In this document: positions 15,219-24,138 of the stretch, piece by piece | How the letters are laid out: every line of letters starts with the position of its first letter | How positions within the stretch are numbered: the first letter of the stretch is position 1 | Source: Streptomyces sp. AC550_RSS872 | Lineage (GTDB): Bacteria > Actinomycetota > Actinomycetes > Streptomycetales > Streptomycetaceae | DNA length: 33,509 bases | Direction of reading: 5' to 3' | NCBI RefSeq assembly: GCF_019049285.1 | Contig: NZ_JAGMUL010000053.1 | Coordinates: 1 to 33,509 of the forward strand | Notes under the pieces: generated by a model | Database searches by the model: none | The model's input: the letters and a program-made list of their open reading frames with translations, nothing else | What the model was told of the DNA's origin: nothing | Translations under genes and position numbers: made by a program

Positions 15219-15869
15219 ATGGAGTCCCAGGTGCGTGGCGGGACCAGATGGAAGCGGTTCGCTGTGGTCATGGTGCCCAGCGTCGCCGCCACGGCTGCGA
15301 TAGGTGTCGCCCTCGCGCAGGGCGCTCTCGCCGCGTCGTTCAGTGTGTCGGGCCAGTCGTTCAAGGTCACGGCGAAGGAGCTCAACGGTACGGGCTTCTC
15401 GCAGTACGGGGCCGTCGATCCGGGGGTCACCCTCTCCGGTGAGAAGACTGCTCACGCGGTGGCGGTCTCGGCGTTCGACACGGCCTACATCGAAAAGATG
15501 TGCCAGTCCGTTGTCACCCCCAGCGTCCCGTTCCTCGGGGACATCACCCTGAGGCTGGAGGCGGGTGACAGCAGCGACCAGGACAAGCAGGTCTACGCCA
15601 AGAACCTGTACATCGACGTCGAGGAACTCGACGCGAACGCCGTGTTCACCGACATCAACATCGGTGTTGCGGCCGGCTCGATGAAGAACCCGCCCATGAA
15701 GGGCGGCAAGGAGGTCGCCAACCCGAATGGCTTCGGCCAGGAGGCGAGGAAGGCCAAGCTGACCGACGTGAAGCAGACGGCGTGGGCGACCACCGCCGGA
15801 ACCTTCAAGCTGAGCGGTCTGCACATGTCGCTGCACAAGGGCAAGGGCGCCGGCGTCGAGTGCTACTGA
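15219..15869 (+). CDS. DUF6230 family secreted or envelope protein
   Basis: 216-residue protein with a basic N-terminus and one hydrophobic segment (about residues 12-35, FAVVMVPSVAATAAIGVALAQG) ending near ALAAS, which can act as a signal peptide or membrane anchor. The remainder is beta-rich and contains two Cys (in EKMCQS and at VECY near the C-terminus) that may form a disulfide. It resembles the Streptomyces DUF6230 family, sometimes annotated as cholesterol esterase, a name I do not support. AAGGAGG is 4 nt before ATG 15219. It heads a three-gene operon. Function unknown. Confidence 0.82.
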   Translation: MESQVRGGTRWKRFAVVMVPSVAATAAIGVALAQGALAASFSVSGQSFKVTAKELNGTGFSQYGAVDPGVTLSGEKTAHAVAVSAFDTAYIEKMCQSVVTPSVPFLGDITLRLEAGDSSDQDKQVYAKNLYIDVEELDANAVFTDINIGVAAGSMKNPPMKGGKEVANPNGFGQEARKAKLTDVKQTAWATTAGTFKLSGLHMSLHKGKGAGVECY

Positions 15870-16002
15870 GCACTCCGTGACGGGCGGGGGAGCCGAGGCG
15901 CCCCCGCCCGTCCGCCTTCCGCCCAACTCTTCACTCACCCCCCGCATTTCCATCGCAGTACCACCCTCACTACAGCAACGCCGCACCAGGGAGCTGTTTT
16001 CC

Positions 16003-16557
16003 ATGAGCGCCGAGACCTCTGCCGCGCCCGGTCAGTTCACCCGCCGGAGGCTGCAGTTCCGCGCCTGGCGGGGCACAAGGCCGTTCTGGGCCGGCCTTTT
16101 CATCATGATCGGCGGCTTTCCGATCATGTACTTCCCGTACGCGCACCTCCAGATCGGGCACCTGACGCTCGCGATGTCCACCACCGCGGGCGCCGGATCC
16201 CTGATCATCGGTGTGCTGCTCGTCGTCCTGGGCATCAGCCTCTGGTTCCAGAAGCACATCCGGACCTTCGCGGGCGTCGCGGCGATTCTGCTGGGCCTGG
16301 TGTCCATCCCGGTGTCCAACTTCGGCGGCTTCATCGTCGGTTTCCTGTTCGCCCTCATCGGCGGCGCGATGGCCGTGGCGTGGGCGCCGGGCGAACCGCC
16401 CCTGGCGGAGGGCGCCTCGGGAACAGGCGGCGCCTCTCAGGGCACGGACCCGGACACGACGATCCTCAAGCCCGTGGGGGACGGGATGAGCGAGCCGAAC
16501 GATCTGTCAGGAACGAGCCCGGCGAACGGGGCGAACGGGAGGCACAGTGCCGGCTGA
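16003..16557 (+). CDS. DUF6114 integral membrane protein
   Basis: 184-residue protein with about four transmembrane helices (starting near residues 28, 57, 84 and 104) and a hydrophilic C-terminal tail rich in Gly, Ser, Asp and Pro. It matches the Streptomyces DUF6114 family that accompanies DUF6230 genes. I chose ATG 16003 (MSAETSAAPG) with AGGGAG about 10 nt upstream; GTG 15877 is in frame but gives a low-complexity leader. Its stop overlaps the next gene by 11 nt. Function unknown; a membrane partner for the two secreted neighbours is a reasonable inference. Confidence 0.82.
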   Translation: MSAETSAAPGQFTRRRLQFRAWRGTRPFWAGLFIMIGGFPIMYFPYAHLQIGHLTLAMSTTAGAGSLIIGVLLVVLGISLWFQKHIRTFAGVAAILLGLVSIPVSNFGGFIVGFLFALIGGAMAVAWAPGEPPLAEGASGTGGASQGTDPDTTILKPVGDGMSEPNDLSGTSPANGANGRHSAG

Positions 16558-17926
16558 CGAGGTGACCCACGGGGCTGATGTGGAAGCGTCCCGTGTGAGA
16601 ACCGGGCCGCGCCACGCGGCACCCAAGAAGCCGCTGTTCACCAGGTTCCACATGCCGGCCGGCAAGGCGGTAGCCATCGCCGCGATGCCCACAGCGGTTC
16701 TGATGGGCCTGGGGTTCACATCGAGCCTTGCCATCGCCGACAGCGACAGCACGTCGACGCCGACGTCGAACAGCCTGACGGCGGACGAGTACAAGGCCTG
16801 TGTCGCGGCCCTGGACGACTCCAAGGATGCGTCGGCCTCGCCGTCGCCGTCCGAGAGCGCGGACAGTGGCAAGGACGACGAGGCGGAGCCGACTCCGTCG
16901 GCGTCGGCCGGTGACGAGGACTCCGAGGGTCCCTCCGACTCCTCGGGTTCTTCCTCCTCCGGCTCCGGCAGTTCCTCTTCGTCGGATGCGGGTTCCGACG
17001 ACGAGGCCGAGCCCACGCCTTCGCCGTCCGCGAGCAAGTCGAGCGAGGCTCCGTCCGGCGACGCCGCCACGGAGTCCCCCGCGCCGTCCGCGAGCGGCGG
17101 CAACTTGCTCGAGGACATAGGCGACGCCATCACCGGCATCTTCACGGGCGGCTCCGGCTCTTCGGACACCGCGAGCCCGACGCCGTCCGCGTCGCCGAGC
17201 ACGAGCGAGGACGCGTCGTCCGACTCGTCCGCCAAGGACACCTCCGACGCGGTGAAGGACACCGTCGAGGAGAGCGCCGACAAGGTCACCGACACGGTGC
17301 AGGACACCGTCGAGGACACCACCGACACGGCGTCCAAGGCGGCCGGGGACGCCGCGGAGAAGGTCGAGAAGGCGGCCGAGGACGCGGCCGACGCGGCTAC
17401 CGCCTCGCCCAGCCCCTCCGCGAGTTCCTCAACGGACCCCGAGGATTGCGTGGCGGCCACCGACGCCGAGGGCGGCGTCGACAACAAGCAGTTCGTGGCG
17501 GACGACCCCTGGTACCTGGAGGCCAGCTCCCTGACCCTGAAGGGCGCGGACTACCAGGGCATCGTCGAGGTGAAGACCGCCAACGGCACCACGAAGAAGG
17601 TGCTGAAGTACGTCATCTCCGACGGCACGGACATCGGCGACCTGCACCAGATCGTCAAGGACAAGCAGGCCGGCAAGACCTACCACGTGCAGGCGGCCAA
17701 GGGGTCCAAGTCCACGATCACCAACGGCAAGACGGTGATGTACACCGAGAGCATCTCGGGCAACCTGCTCGGGCTGATCCCGATCACCTTCGACCCGGAG
17801 CACCCGCCGCCGCTGAACATCCCGTTCATCTACTTCACGAACGTGAAGGTCGTCCAGGCCGGCCAGTTCGGCGGGACGCTGACGGTGCCCGGGCTGCACC
17901 AGTACACCACCGACGGCACGGCGTGA
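16547..17926 (+). CDS. Secreted or anchored Ser/Asp/Pro-rich protein of the DUF6230 operon
   Basis: 459-residue protein. A basic N-terminus precedes a hydrophobic helix (about residues 40-65, VAIAAMPTAVLMGLGFTSSLAIA) that serves as signal peptide or anchor. Residues about 90-230 are low complexity, with repeated SPSPSAS/EAEPTPS runs and a Ser tract. About 230-290 is an amphipathic KDTVEESADKVTDTVQDT-type region, and the last 170 residues form a conserved-looking globular beta domain. The Ser/Pro region probably spans the cell wall. GTG 16547 has GGGAGG 4 nt upstream. It is translationally coupled to DUF6114 and followed by a terminator. Not otherwise recognised. Confidence 0.8.
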   Translation: MPADEVTHGADVEASRVRTGPRHAAPKKPLFTRFHMPAGKAVAIAAMPTAVLMGLGFTSSLAIADSDSTSTPTSNSLTADEYKACVAALDDSKDASASPSPSESADSGKDDEAEPTPSASAGDEDSEGPSDSSGSSSSGSGSSSSSDAGSDDEAEPTPSPSASKSSEAPSGDAATESPAPSASGGNLLEDIGDAITGIFTGGSGSSDTASPTPSASPSTSEDASSDSSAKDTSDAVKDTVEESADKVTDTVQDTVEDTTDTASKAAGDAAEKVEKAAEDAADAATASPSPSASSSTDPEDCVAATDAEGGVDNKQFVADDPWYLEASSLTLKGADYQGIVEVKTANGTTKKVLKYVISDGTDIGDLHQIVKDKQAGKTYHVQAAKGSKSTITNGKTVMYTESISGNLLGLIPITFDPEHPPPLNIPFIYFTNVKVVQAGQFGGTLTVPGLHQYTTDGTA

Positions 17927-17961
17927 CCGGCTGAGCGCCGCCCTCTCGAGTCTCTCCGGGA

Positions 17962-18018
17962 GCCGCAAAGGACTGTGCTCCGCTGGGTTTCGACCCGGCG
18001 GGGCACAGCCCTTTCGGC
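17962..18018. terminator. Strong terminator after the DUF6230 operon
   Basis: A 21-bp stem (17968-17988 with 17993-18013; two G-U pairs and one A-C mismatch) closes a TTCG tetraloop, and an outer GCCG/CGGC pairing extends it. It lies about 40 nt after the stop at 17926. It isolates the operon from the giant gene downstream. Confidence 0.88.
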
Positions 18019-18297
18019 CTTCTTGGCGCACACTTGGCGCCAATCGAACTCAAGAGCGAAGTGAGGGTTCCGTAAAGGTGCTCCCACTGCCATGATGATC
18101 GCGTCCCCTGGGGAGGGGGCGCGGGGGCGCGTGCTGACCGCACGCGACATAGACGGGGATCTCTCTACTTCCTGGCTTTTCTCGCACGGCGGGCCGTCGG
18201 CATGACCATCAGCCGGGCACCGCCGACGATTCGTCGTGCCCTGTTCCCATGCGGACGAGACCAACCATCCGGACTGACCATCCAGGTAGGCATCGAC
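18019..18297. promoter_or_regulatory. Upstream region of the giant coiled-coil gene
   Basis: 279 nt of non-coding sequence with a 10-bp palindrome TTGGCGCCAA (18034-18043) and a purine-rich AGGTAGG ribosome-binding site (18284-18290). No convincing -10/-35 pair was found. The frame of the next gene is open back to 18202, but the extra residues do not resemble a signal peptide start. Confidence 0.4.
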
Positions 18298-21200
18298 GTG
18301 CGAACGACACGAAAAAGACCTCACAGAATATCCCGAGCAGCACGCGCACAGCGGGGATTCGCAGCCATCGCGCTCGCGACCGCGACGGCCGTACTCGGCG
18401 GACTCGTCTCCGCCGCCCCCGCGCTCGCCGAAGAACCGGGGGACAACCCGGCCAACCCGTACGAACGCTCTCTCCGCATCAGCCTCGGCGCACAGGCCCG
18501 CAAGGACCGATGCCAAGTGGCGCGGGTCGTGCACTTCGGCGGGCCCGAGATGAAGACGTTTGCGGCGACGAAACTCGCGGGCCCGGACGACAGCCTGCGC
18601 ACGATCGTGGCGAACTGGACGTTCGGTGAGCTCGGTGACGCCCACCGGCGGGACTCGGACGCGAGCCGGGCCGACGTGGGGACCTACAAGGACCGCCAGG
18701 AAAAATTGGATGCTGGTAACAAGCCCTACGCCTGGGCGAATTCACTGGGCGGCCGGGACTACTCCGCGCCCGATTTCGGCAAGGACATCGTCGCCTTCAC
18801 CCTCGGCGCCCAGCAGGACCTGTACGACAGGGCGTGGGAGTATCCGACACCGAGACCCGGCCAGGCCTCGCTGGATCAGGCCAAGAAGGTGCTCGACGGG
18901 TTCGACACCGGCGACGACGCGTGGGCCGCCGCGTACAAGGATGTCGCCGGGAGGGAACTGCTCGACACGAGCTACATGGGCCACTCCTCGGCCAACGACG
19001 TCGCGACGTTCCTGCGCTTCGGCGGTTTCCCGACCAAGGCCCCCGAGCCGGATTCGCTGGAGTTCCGCACCGAGGTCGAGGCCCTGAAGTCGGCCTGGGC
19101 GGCCTGCGACAGCAACAACCCGATCGACCACTACCGGGTGCTGACCGGGCCGGTCGTGCAGGCGTACTCGGAGTGGGAGGCGGAGTACTCCGGCCAGGCC
19201 GAGCAGCGTAAGGCGATCGTCACCGCCGATGCCGCCGCGGCCAAGGAGACGCGGGTCGCCACCAACGCGATGATCGAGGCGGTTCGGCAGGCCTGGCAGG
19301 CGGACCAGATCCTGTACTGGCAGAAGTACTGGGCCGCGAACAAGAACTCCATCCACTACCCGACGAAGGCCGAGTTCACCAAGGCCACGACGGATCTGAA
19401 CACGGCGAAGTCCAAGGCCGCGGCCCAGGTGGCCGTGGCGGACGCGGCGGCCGCCCGGGCCAAGACGGCCGCGGACACCGCGGGCACCCAGCAGACGAAG
19501 GCGTGGGCGATTGCCGACGCCGCGAAGCTGCCGCGCGGCCGGGGCCTGCTGTACGCGCAGCAGTCGGTGCAGGTCGCCAAGGCCTCGTCCGCGGCCGCCC
19601 AGGCGGCGGCGAAGGCCACACTGACGGCGTCGAAAGCGGCGAAGGCCACGGTGGCCGACTCCCAGACGCTGCTGGCGCTCGCGAAGACCCAGACACACGC
19701 GCTGAACACGGCGTTCCGTAAGACGGCGGCGCTGGAGGCCAAGGCTCAGGCGAAGGCAGCCGCTGAATCCGCCGCCAAGCTGGCCGCAGGGGCCGAGGCC
19801 GACGCCGCTACCGCGAAGAAGGCCCGCTCGACCGCCGAGAAGGCTGAGCAGACGGCCAAGGACCAGGCCGCCGAGGCGAAGCGTCAGCGCGGTATCGCGG
19901 AGGCCGAGAAGGCCACCGCTGAGCGAGAGCGCGACATCGCGGCGAGCGAGCGCAAGAAGGCCAACGCCGCCGAGCAACGGGCGCAGGGGGAGGCGACCAA
20001 GGCCAAGTCGGCCCGGACGGACGCGGAGACTGCTGGTTCGACGGCGACACAGAAGCTGGCGGCGGCGGTGGCTGCCGAAGCGCGTGCGTACAAGGCACGC
20101 AACGAGGCGGTCAAGGCCGAGCGCGAGAAGGACGCCATCGCTTCTCGGGCGGCCGCGTTGGAGTCGGCCGCCGCAGCTGCCGAGGGCACCGCGGCCGCGG
20201 GCGAGACCCGGCAGGCGGCTCAGGAGGCACGGACCGCCGCCACCGGAGCGGCGGGTGCGGCGACCCGGGCCCGTACCGCGGCGAACGAGGCGACCTCGGC
20301 GGCGGTCAACGCCCGTGCCGCGGCGACCCGTGCGGAAGGCGCGGCGAAGCGTTCCCGGTCCGCAGCCGACGCGGCGCAGGCGGCATACGCGAAGACGCAG
20401 GCTGCGGCTGCCACCGCGCACGCCGCGGCGGCCGAGGCGATCGACGCGGCCGCGTCCGCGAAGGACAAGGCCAAGAAGGCGGACGCCAAGGCGAAGGAGG
20501 CCCAGGCCGCTGCGATCACCGCGCGCAAGGAGGCGACCGCGGCGGTAGCCGAGTCCGTCAAGACGGCCGCGTGGGCGGCGAAGACCGCCGGGTACGCGCT
20601 CGCCACGGCACAGTACGCGCAGGCCGCCCGCGACGCCGCGACCGCGACGACCAAGGCGGGCGACGAGGCGATCACCATCGGCTCCCCGTACCGCGAGAGC
20701 GACACTTCGGCGGCGTACGCGGTACTGATCGGGCAGACCGCCAAGACTCTCGCCGAGCAGCAGGCGAGCGCGGCCAAGGCCAAGTCGGACGAGGCGAAGA
20801 AGGCGGCGGCGCAGGCCAAGGCGCTCGCCGAGAAGGCGGCCGGCGACGCGAAGATCGCCCTCCAGGCGGCGGCCGACGCCGCGGACTACGCGGTGCAGGC
20901 GGTCAACTCCGCGGCGGCGGCGAACGCTTCGGCCAAGGCCGCGGCGACCGACGCGGCGGCGGCGAAGAAGGCCGATGCGAACGCCCAGAAGTACGACCAG
21001 CAGGCGGGCACTGACGCCTTCTGGGCGAACTCCGCCGCGACCGACGCCGAATCGGCGGCTGCCCAGGCCGACCGCGATGCCACGGAGGCCGAGAAGGACG
21101 CGAAGAGCGCCCGCTCCGCAGCCACCTCCGCCGAGACCGATGCCGCCGCGGCGGACCGGGTCGCGACGCACGCCGAGTCGGACGCGGTCAAGGCCGAGAA

Positions 21201-22044
21201 GGCGGCCTCCAACGCCGACAGCGCGGCCAAGGACGCGGACGCGGCTGCCACCCGTGCCGAGGAGGAGGAGAGGGAGCGGGAACGGAAGGCCGCCCAGGCC
21301 TTGCTGGAGGAGCACGGCTCCGGGGCCGGTTCCGATCTCACGGCCGATGAGGAGTCGCTGCTCCTGGACGGCTGTGGACCGGAGTGCGTCGAGGAGTTCC
21401 GGGAGGCCAGGGCACTCGCCGGGCAGGGATTGCTGGAGTGGGTCAAGCAGAACGGCGGGCAGATCCTCCTCGACGAGATCGGCTGGACCGACCTCAAGAA
21501 CTGCCTGACCAAGGGTGATGTCGAGAGCTGCCTGTGGACGCTGGCCAAGGCCGTCCCGGCAAACAAGATCGTCGGTGTCGGCAAGGCGATCGTCCGGATC
21601 GCCTCGGGTGCCATCGGGTTCTTCGAGAAGTCGGTGACGGCCAAGCGGACGCTCGACAAGATGCGCGTTCTTATCAAGGACATCCGTGAGGGGAGGGTGA
21701 AGACCTGTCCGGTGAAGCCGAAGGCTCTGGCGGCAGTGTCCGCCAAGGGCCTGTCCGCGGGGCCCGCCTCCGCATCGGCTGCGGCGGGCTCGGACTACCC
21801 GGGAGTCGGTACGGTCGTGAACCAGGACGGAGTGAAGGTCCAGATCTACTCGAACGACCACGCACCGCCGCACGCGCACGTGAAGGGCAAGGGCGAGGAA
21901 GTCCGCATCGGTCAGAACGGCAAGCCGCTGGCAGGCGACCCGGAACTGTCCAGGCACCAGCAGGCCGTGGTCACCGAGAACATCCGTACGATCAGGGAGA
22001 ACATCCGAGTCGCCATGGAAAGGTTCAAGGCACGTGGCTGCTGA
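18298..22044 (+). CDS. Secreted Ala-rich coiled-coil protein with C-terminal DUF4160-like domain, putative polymorphic toxin
   Basis: 1248 residues from GTG 18298 (AGGTAGG 7 nt upstream). Residues 1-44 are a signal peptide: Arg-rich start, hydrophobic AAIALATATAVLGGLV, cleavage after APALA. Residues 45-305 are an unrecognised globular region. Residues about 305-1005 are almost continuous Ala/Lys/Glu/Asp coiled coil with two short breaks (near 19500-19570 and 20665-20740). Residues about 1010-1140 contain Cys1026, 1030, 1069, 1078 and 1137 and a GDVESCLWTLAKAVPANKIVGVGKA-like pre-toxin segment (given here only as a landmark around 1074-1097). Residues about 1180-1248 resemble DUF4160, with YSNDHAPPHAH (His1188, His1192, His1194). 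Signal, long stalk, pre-toxin and small C-terminal domain followed by an overlapping gene is the layout of contact-dependent polymorphic toxins. Toxicity is inferred; a structural surface protein is the alternative. Confidence 0.85.
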   Translation: MRTTRKRPHRISRAARAQRGFAAIALATATAVLGGLVSAAPALAEEPGDNPANPYERSLRISLGAQARKDRCQVARVVHFGGPEMKTFAATKLAGPDDSLRTIVANWTFGELGDAHRRDSDASRADVGTYKDRQEKLDAGNKPYAWANSLGGRDYSAPDFGKDIVAFTLGAQQDLYDRAWEYPTPRPGQASLDQAKKVLDGFDTGDDAWAAAYKDVAGRELLDTSYMGHSSANDVATFLRFGGFPTKAPEPDSLEFRTEVEALKSAWAACDSNNPIDHYRVLTGPVVQAYSEWEAEYSGQAEQRKAIVTADAAAAKETRVATNAMIEAVRQAWQADQILYWQKYWAANKNSIHYPTKAEFTKATTDLNTAKSKAAAQVAVADAAAARAKTAADTAGTQQTKAWAIADAAKLPRGRGLLYAQQSVQVAKASSAAAQAAAKATLTASKAAKATVADSQTLLALAKTQTHALNTAFRKTAALEAKAQAKAAAESAAKLAAGAEADAATAKKARSTAEKAEQTAKDQAAEAKRQRGIAEAEKATAERERDIAASERKKANAAEQRAQGEATKAKSARTDAETAGSTATQKLAAAVAAEARAYKARNEAVKAEREKDAIASRAAALESAAAAAEGTAAAGETRQAAQEARTAATGAAGAATRARTAANEATSAAVNARAAATRAEGAAKRSRSAADAAQAAYAKTQAAAATAHAAAAEAIDAAASAKDKAKKADAKAKEAQAAAITARKEATAAVAESVKTAAWAAKTAGYALATAQYAQAARDAATATTKAGDEAITIGSPYRESDTSAAYAVLIGQTAKTLAEQQASAAKAKSDEAKKAAAQAKALAEKAAGDAKIALQAAADAADYAVQAVNSAAAANASAKAAATDAAAAKKADANAQKYDQQAGTDAFWANSAATDAESAAAQADRDATEAEKDAKSARSAATSAETDAAAADRVATHAESDAVKAEKAASNADSAAKDADAAATRAEEEERERERKAAQALLEEHGSGAGSDLTADEESLLLDGCGPECVEEFREARALAGQGLLEWVKQNGGQILLDEIGWTDLKNCLTKGDVESCLWTLAKAVPANKIVGVGKAIVRIASGAIGFFEKSVTAKRTLDKMRVLIKDIREGRVKTCPVKPKALAAVSAKGLSAGPASASAAAGSDYPGVGTVVNQDGVKVQIYSNDHAPPHAHVKGKGEEVRIGQNGKPLAGDPELSRHQQAVVTENIRTIRENIRVAMERFKARGC

Positions 22045-22537
22045 TCCCCCACCAGTCCTGGGCGAGGTGCTGCGGCAGCTCGCCCGGGTCGTCGGCCGGT
22101 ACGAGGACGATGCCTCGTTCGCCGACGGTCACGACCGCTGGGCCCTCTACCGTGCTGCGATGGACAGCCCAGCCGCACTGCCGCTGCTGTTCGACGCGGT
22201 GTCCCTGGAGCCGGATGGGCCCCTGGCATCCGGAGTCGTCGGTGAGGTACTGGAACGCGTTCCGGGGGACGAGCGCGAGCGATGGGTAGGGATCCTCCCA
22301 CCGGCGGTGCGCAGCTTCTCCGCACGCCGGGCACGGGACCTCGGGGTCCTCGAATCGCTGAGGCAGGGCGCCGTGTCGGCAGAGGCCGTCGACGGTCTCA
22401 TCGACGACTGGTCCGACTGGCTTCAAGGGCGAGCGGTTGATGTGACTGCCGACCAGGATGTCCTGCGTGTCGTCTCTCGAAAGGGCCGGACCAAGAGGAT
22501 CAGGCGGACCGCCTTGGATGCCCTTCGGCACCGCTGA
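22034..22537 (+). CDS. Putative immunity protein of the coiled-coil toxin
   Basis: 167-residue soluble, mostly helical protein without signal peptide or membrane helix. I do not recognise its family. Helical stretches such as VLGEVLRQLARVVGRYEDD and SARRARDLGVLESLRQGAVS suggest a HEAT-like or all-alpha fold, and it ends in a basic Arg/Lys-rich tail. GTG 22034 lies inside the last codons of the giant gene (11-nt overlap), with GGAAAGG 9 nt upstream, so the two are translated together. Small cytosolic proteins in this position usually neutralise the toxin encoded upstream; that role is inferred from position. A terminator follows immediately. Confidence 0.72.
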   Translation: MAADPPPVLGEVLRQLARVVGRYEDDASFADGHDRWALYRAAMDSPAALPLLFDAVSLEPDGPLASGVVGEVLERVPGDERERWVGILPPAVRSFSARRARDLGVLESLRQGAVSAEAVDGLIDDWSDWLQGRAVDVTADQDVLRVVSRKGRTKRIRRTALDALRHR

Positions 22538-22547
22538 GCACAAGGAC

Positions 22548-22578
22548 GAGGGCGCCCGCTGTCACAGGGGGCGCCCTC
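22548..22578. terminator. Bidirectional terminator between the putative immunity gene and pyk
   Basis: Stem GAGGGCGCCC (22548-22557) with GGGCGCCCTC (22569-22578); the loop can add a CTG/CAG pairing. It sits between convergent genes ending at 22537 and 22614 and should serve both. Confidence 0.85.
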
Positions 22579-22613
22579 AGTGCCGTACGACGGCCCTACC
22601 AGGCCAGTGCGAG

Positions 22614-24044
22614 TCAGTCCCGCGCCCCGCCACCAAGATGGTGCACCCGCACCATGTTGGTCGTCCCCGGAACCCCGGGCGGCGACCCCGCCGTGATCAC
22701 CACGATGTCGCCCTCGTTGAACAGACCCATCTTGACGATCTCCTGGTCCACCAGGTCGACCATCTCGTCGGTGCTGTTGACGAACGGCACGACGTGCGGC
22801 TCGACGCCCCAGCTGAGGGTCATCTGGTTGCGGGTGGACTCGTCCGTGGTGAACGCGATGATCTGCTGGGCGGCGCGATAGCGGCTCAGGCGGCGGGCGG
22901 TGTCGCCGGACTGGGTGAAGGCGACCAGGCCCTTGCCGCCGAGGAAGTCGGCGATCTCGCAGGCCGCGCGGGCGACCGAACCGCCCTGCGTGCGCGGCTT
23001 CTTGCCGGGGACCAGGGGCTGCAAGCCCTTGGAGAGGAGTTCCTGCTCGGCCGCGGTGACGATCTTCGACATCGTCTTGACCGTCTCGATCGGGTAGGCG
23101 CCGACCGAGGACTCCGCCGAGAGCATGACCGCGTCCGCGCCGTCCAGGATCGCGTTGGCCACGTCGGAGGCCTCGGCGCGGGTCGGACGGGAGTTGGTGA
23201 TCATCGACTCCATCATCTGGGTCGCCACGATCACCGGCTTGGCGTTGCGGCGGCACAGCTCGATGAGCCGCTTCTGCACCATCGGGACCTTCTCGAGCGG
23301 GTACTCGACGGCCAGGTCGCCACGGGCGACCATCACACCGTCGAACGCCATCACGACGTCCTCCATGTTCGCCACCGCCTGCGGCTTCTCCACCTTGGCG
23401 ATGACCGGGACGCGGCGGCCGACCTCGTCCATGACCTTGTGCACGTCCTGCACGTCGTTGGCGTCCCGCACGAAGGACAGGGCGACCAGGTCGCAGCCCA
23501 TGCGCAGTGCGAAGCGGAGGTCCTCGACGTCCTTCTCGCTCAGCGCCGGCACGTTCACGGCCGCGCCGGGCAGGTTGATGCCCTTGTGGTCGGAGACGAC
23601 ACCGCCCTCGATGACGATCGTCCTCACCCTGGGGCCGTCGACCTCGGTGACCTTCAGCTCGACGTTGCCGTCGTTGATGAGGACCTGGTCGCCCTTGGTG
23701 ACATCGCCCGGCAGGCCCTTGTAGGTGGTCCCGCAGATCTGCTTGTCACCCGGGACGTCCTCGGTCGTGATGACGAACTCGTCACCGCGCTCCAGTTCCA
23801 CCGGGCCCTCGGCGAAGGTCTCCAGACGGATCTTGGGGCCCTGGAGGTCGGCGAGCACACCGATGGCCCGGCCGGTCTCCTCGGCGGCGGCGCGCAGGCG
23901 CTCGTACCGCCCCTGGTGGTCTTCGTGCGTTCCGTGGCTGAAGTTGAAGCGGGCCACGTTCATGCCCGCCTCGATCAGCGAGACAAGCTGCTCGTGGGAG
24001 TCGACCGCGGGGCCGAGAGTACAGACGATTTTCGAACGGCGCAT
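22614..24044 (-). CDS. pyk: Pyruvate kinase
   Basis: 476-residue pyruvate kinase converting phosphoenolpyruvate and ADP to pyruvate and ATP. Motifs present are MRRSKIVCTLGPA, NFSHG, the catalytic IAKVEKPQA (Lys217, metal ligand Glu219), MVARGDLAVE and VATQMMESM. At the site that predicts potassium dependence the sequence is GPKIR, with Lys71 in place of the Glu of potassium-dependent enzymes, so this enzyme is probably potassium-independent. It lies 94 nt downstream of ackA in the same direction. TAGGAT ends 6 nt before the ATG and there is no Shine-Dalgarno, so it may have its own leaderless promoter. As I recall it corresponds to pyk2 of S. coelicolor. Confidence 0.97.
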   Translation of the reverse strand: MRRSKIVCTLGPAVDSHEQLVSLIEAGMNVARFNFSHGTHEDHQGRYERLRAAAEETGRAIGVLADLQGPKIRLETFAEGPVELERGDEFVITTEDVPGDKQICGTTYKGLPGDVTKGDQVLINDGNVELKVTEVDGPRVRTIVIEGGVVSDHKGINLPGAAVNVPALSEKDVEDLRFALRMGCDLVALSFVRDANDVQDVHKVMDEVGRRVPVIAKVEKPQAVANMEDVVMAFDGVMVARGDLAVEYPLEKVPMVQKRLIELCRRNAKPVIVATQMMESMITNSRPTRAEASDVANAILDGADAVMLSAESSVGAYPIETVKTMSKIVTAAEQELLSKGLQPLVPGKKPRTQGGSVARAACEIADFLGGKGLVAFTQSGDTARRLSRYRAAQQIIAFTTDESTRNQMTLSWGVEPHVVPFVNSTDEMVDLVDQEIVKMGLFNEGDIVVITAGSPPGVPGTTNMVRVHHLGGGARD

Positions 24045-24050
24045 GGGACG

Positions 24051-24084
24051 ATCCTATCGGTTTGTTTCGCCGCGGAATATTCCG
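24051..24084 (-). promoter_or_regulatory. Candidate pyk promoter with nearby palindrome
   Basis: Reverse-strand TAGGAT (24051-24056) ends 6 nt before the pyk ATG. A perfect palindrome CGGAATATTCCG (24073-24084) sits where the -35 would be and could be an operator or activator site. No good -35 hexamer is visible. Confidence 0.45.
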
Positions 24085-24138
24085 TCTGGCGGAAGATACA
24101 AATGAGCTTCACTTTGCTCAGCCGTGTTACTCGGCCGT

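Noticed and set aside
19200..21300. CRISPR-like or satellite repeats in the repetitive alanine-rich stretch
   Set aside because: The repetition is at protein level (Ala/Lys/Glu heptads); there are no uniform DNA repeats with spacers.
18742..21957. 1071-codon reverse open frame
   Set aside because: Antisense shadow of the Ala-rich coiled coil; it translates to Arg/Gly/Leu low complexity and arises from the GC-rich Ala/Lys codon pattern.
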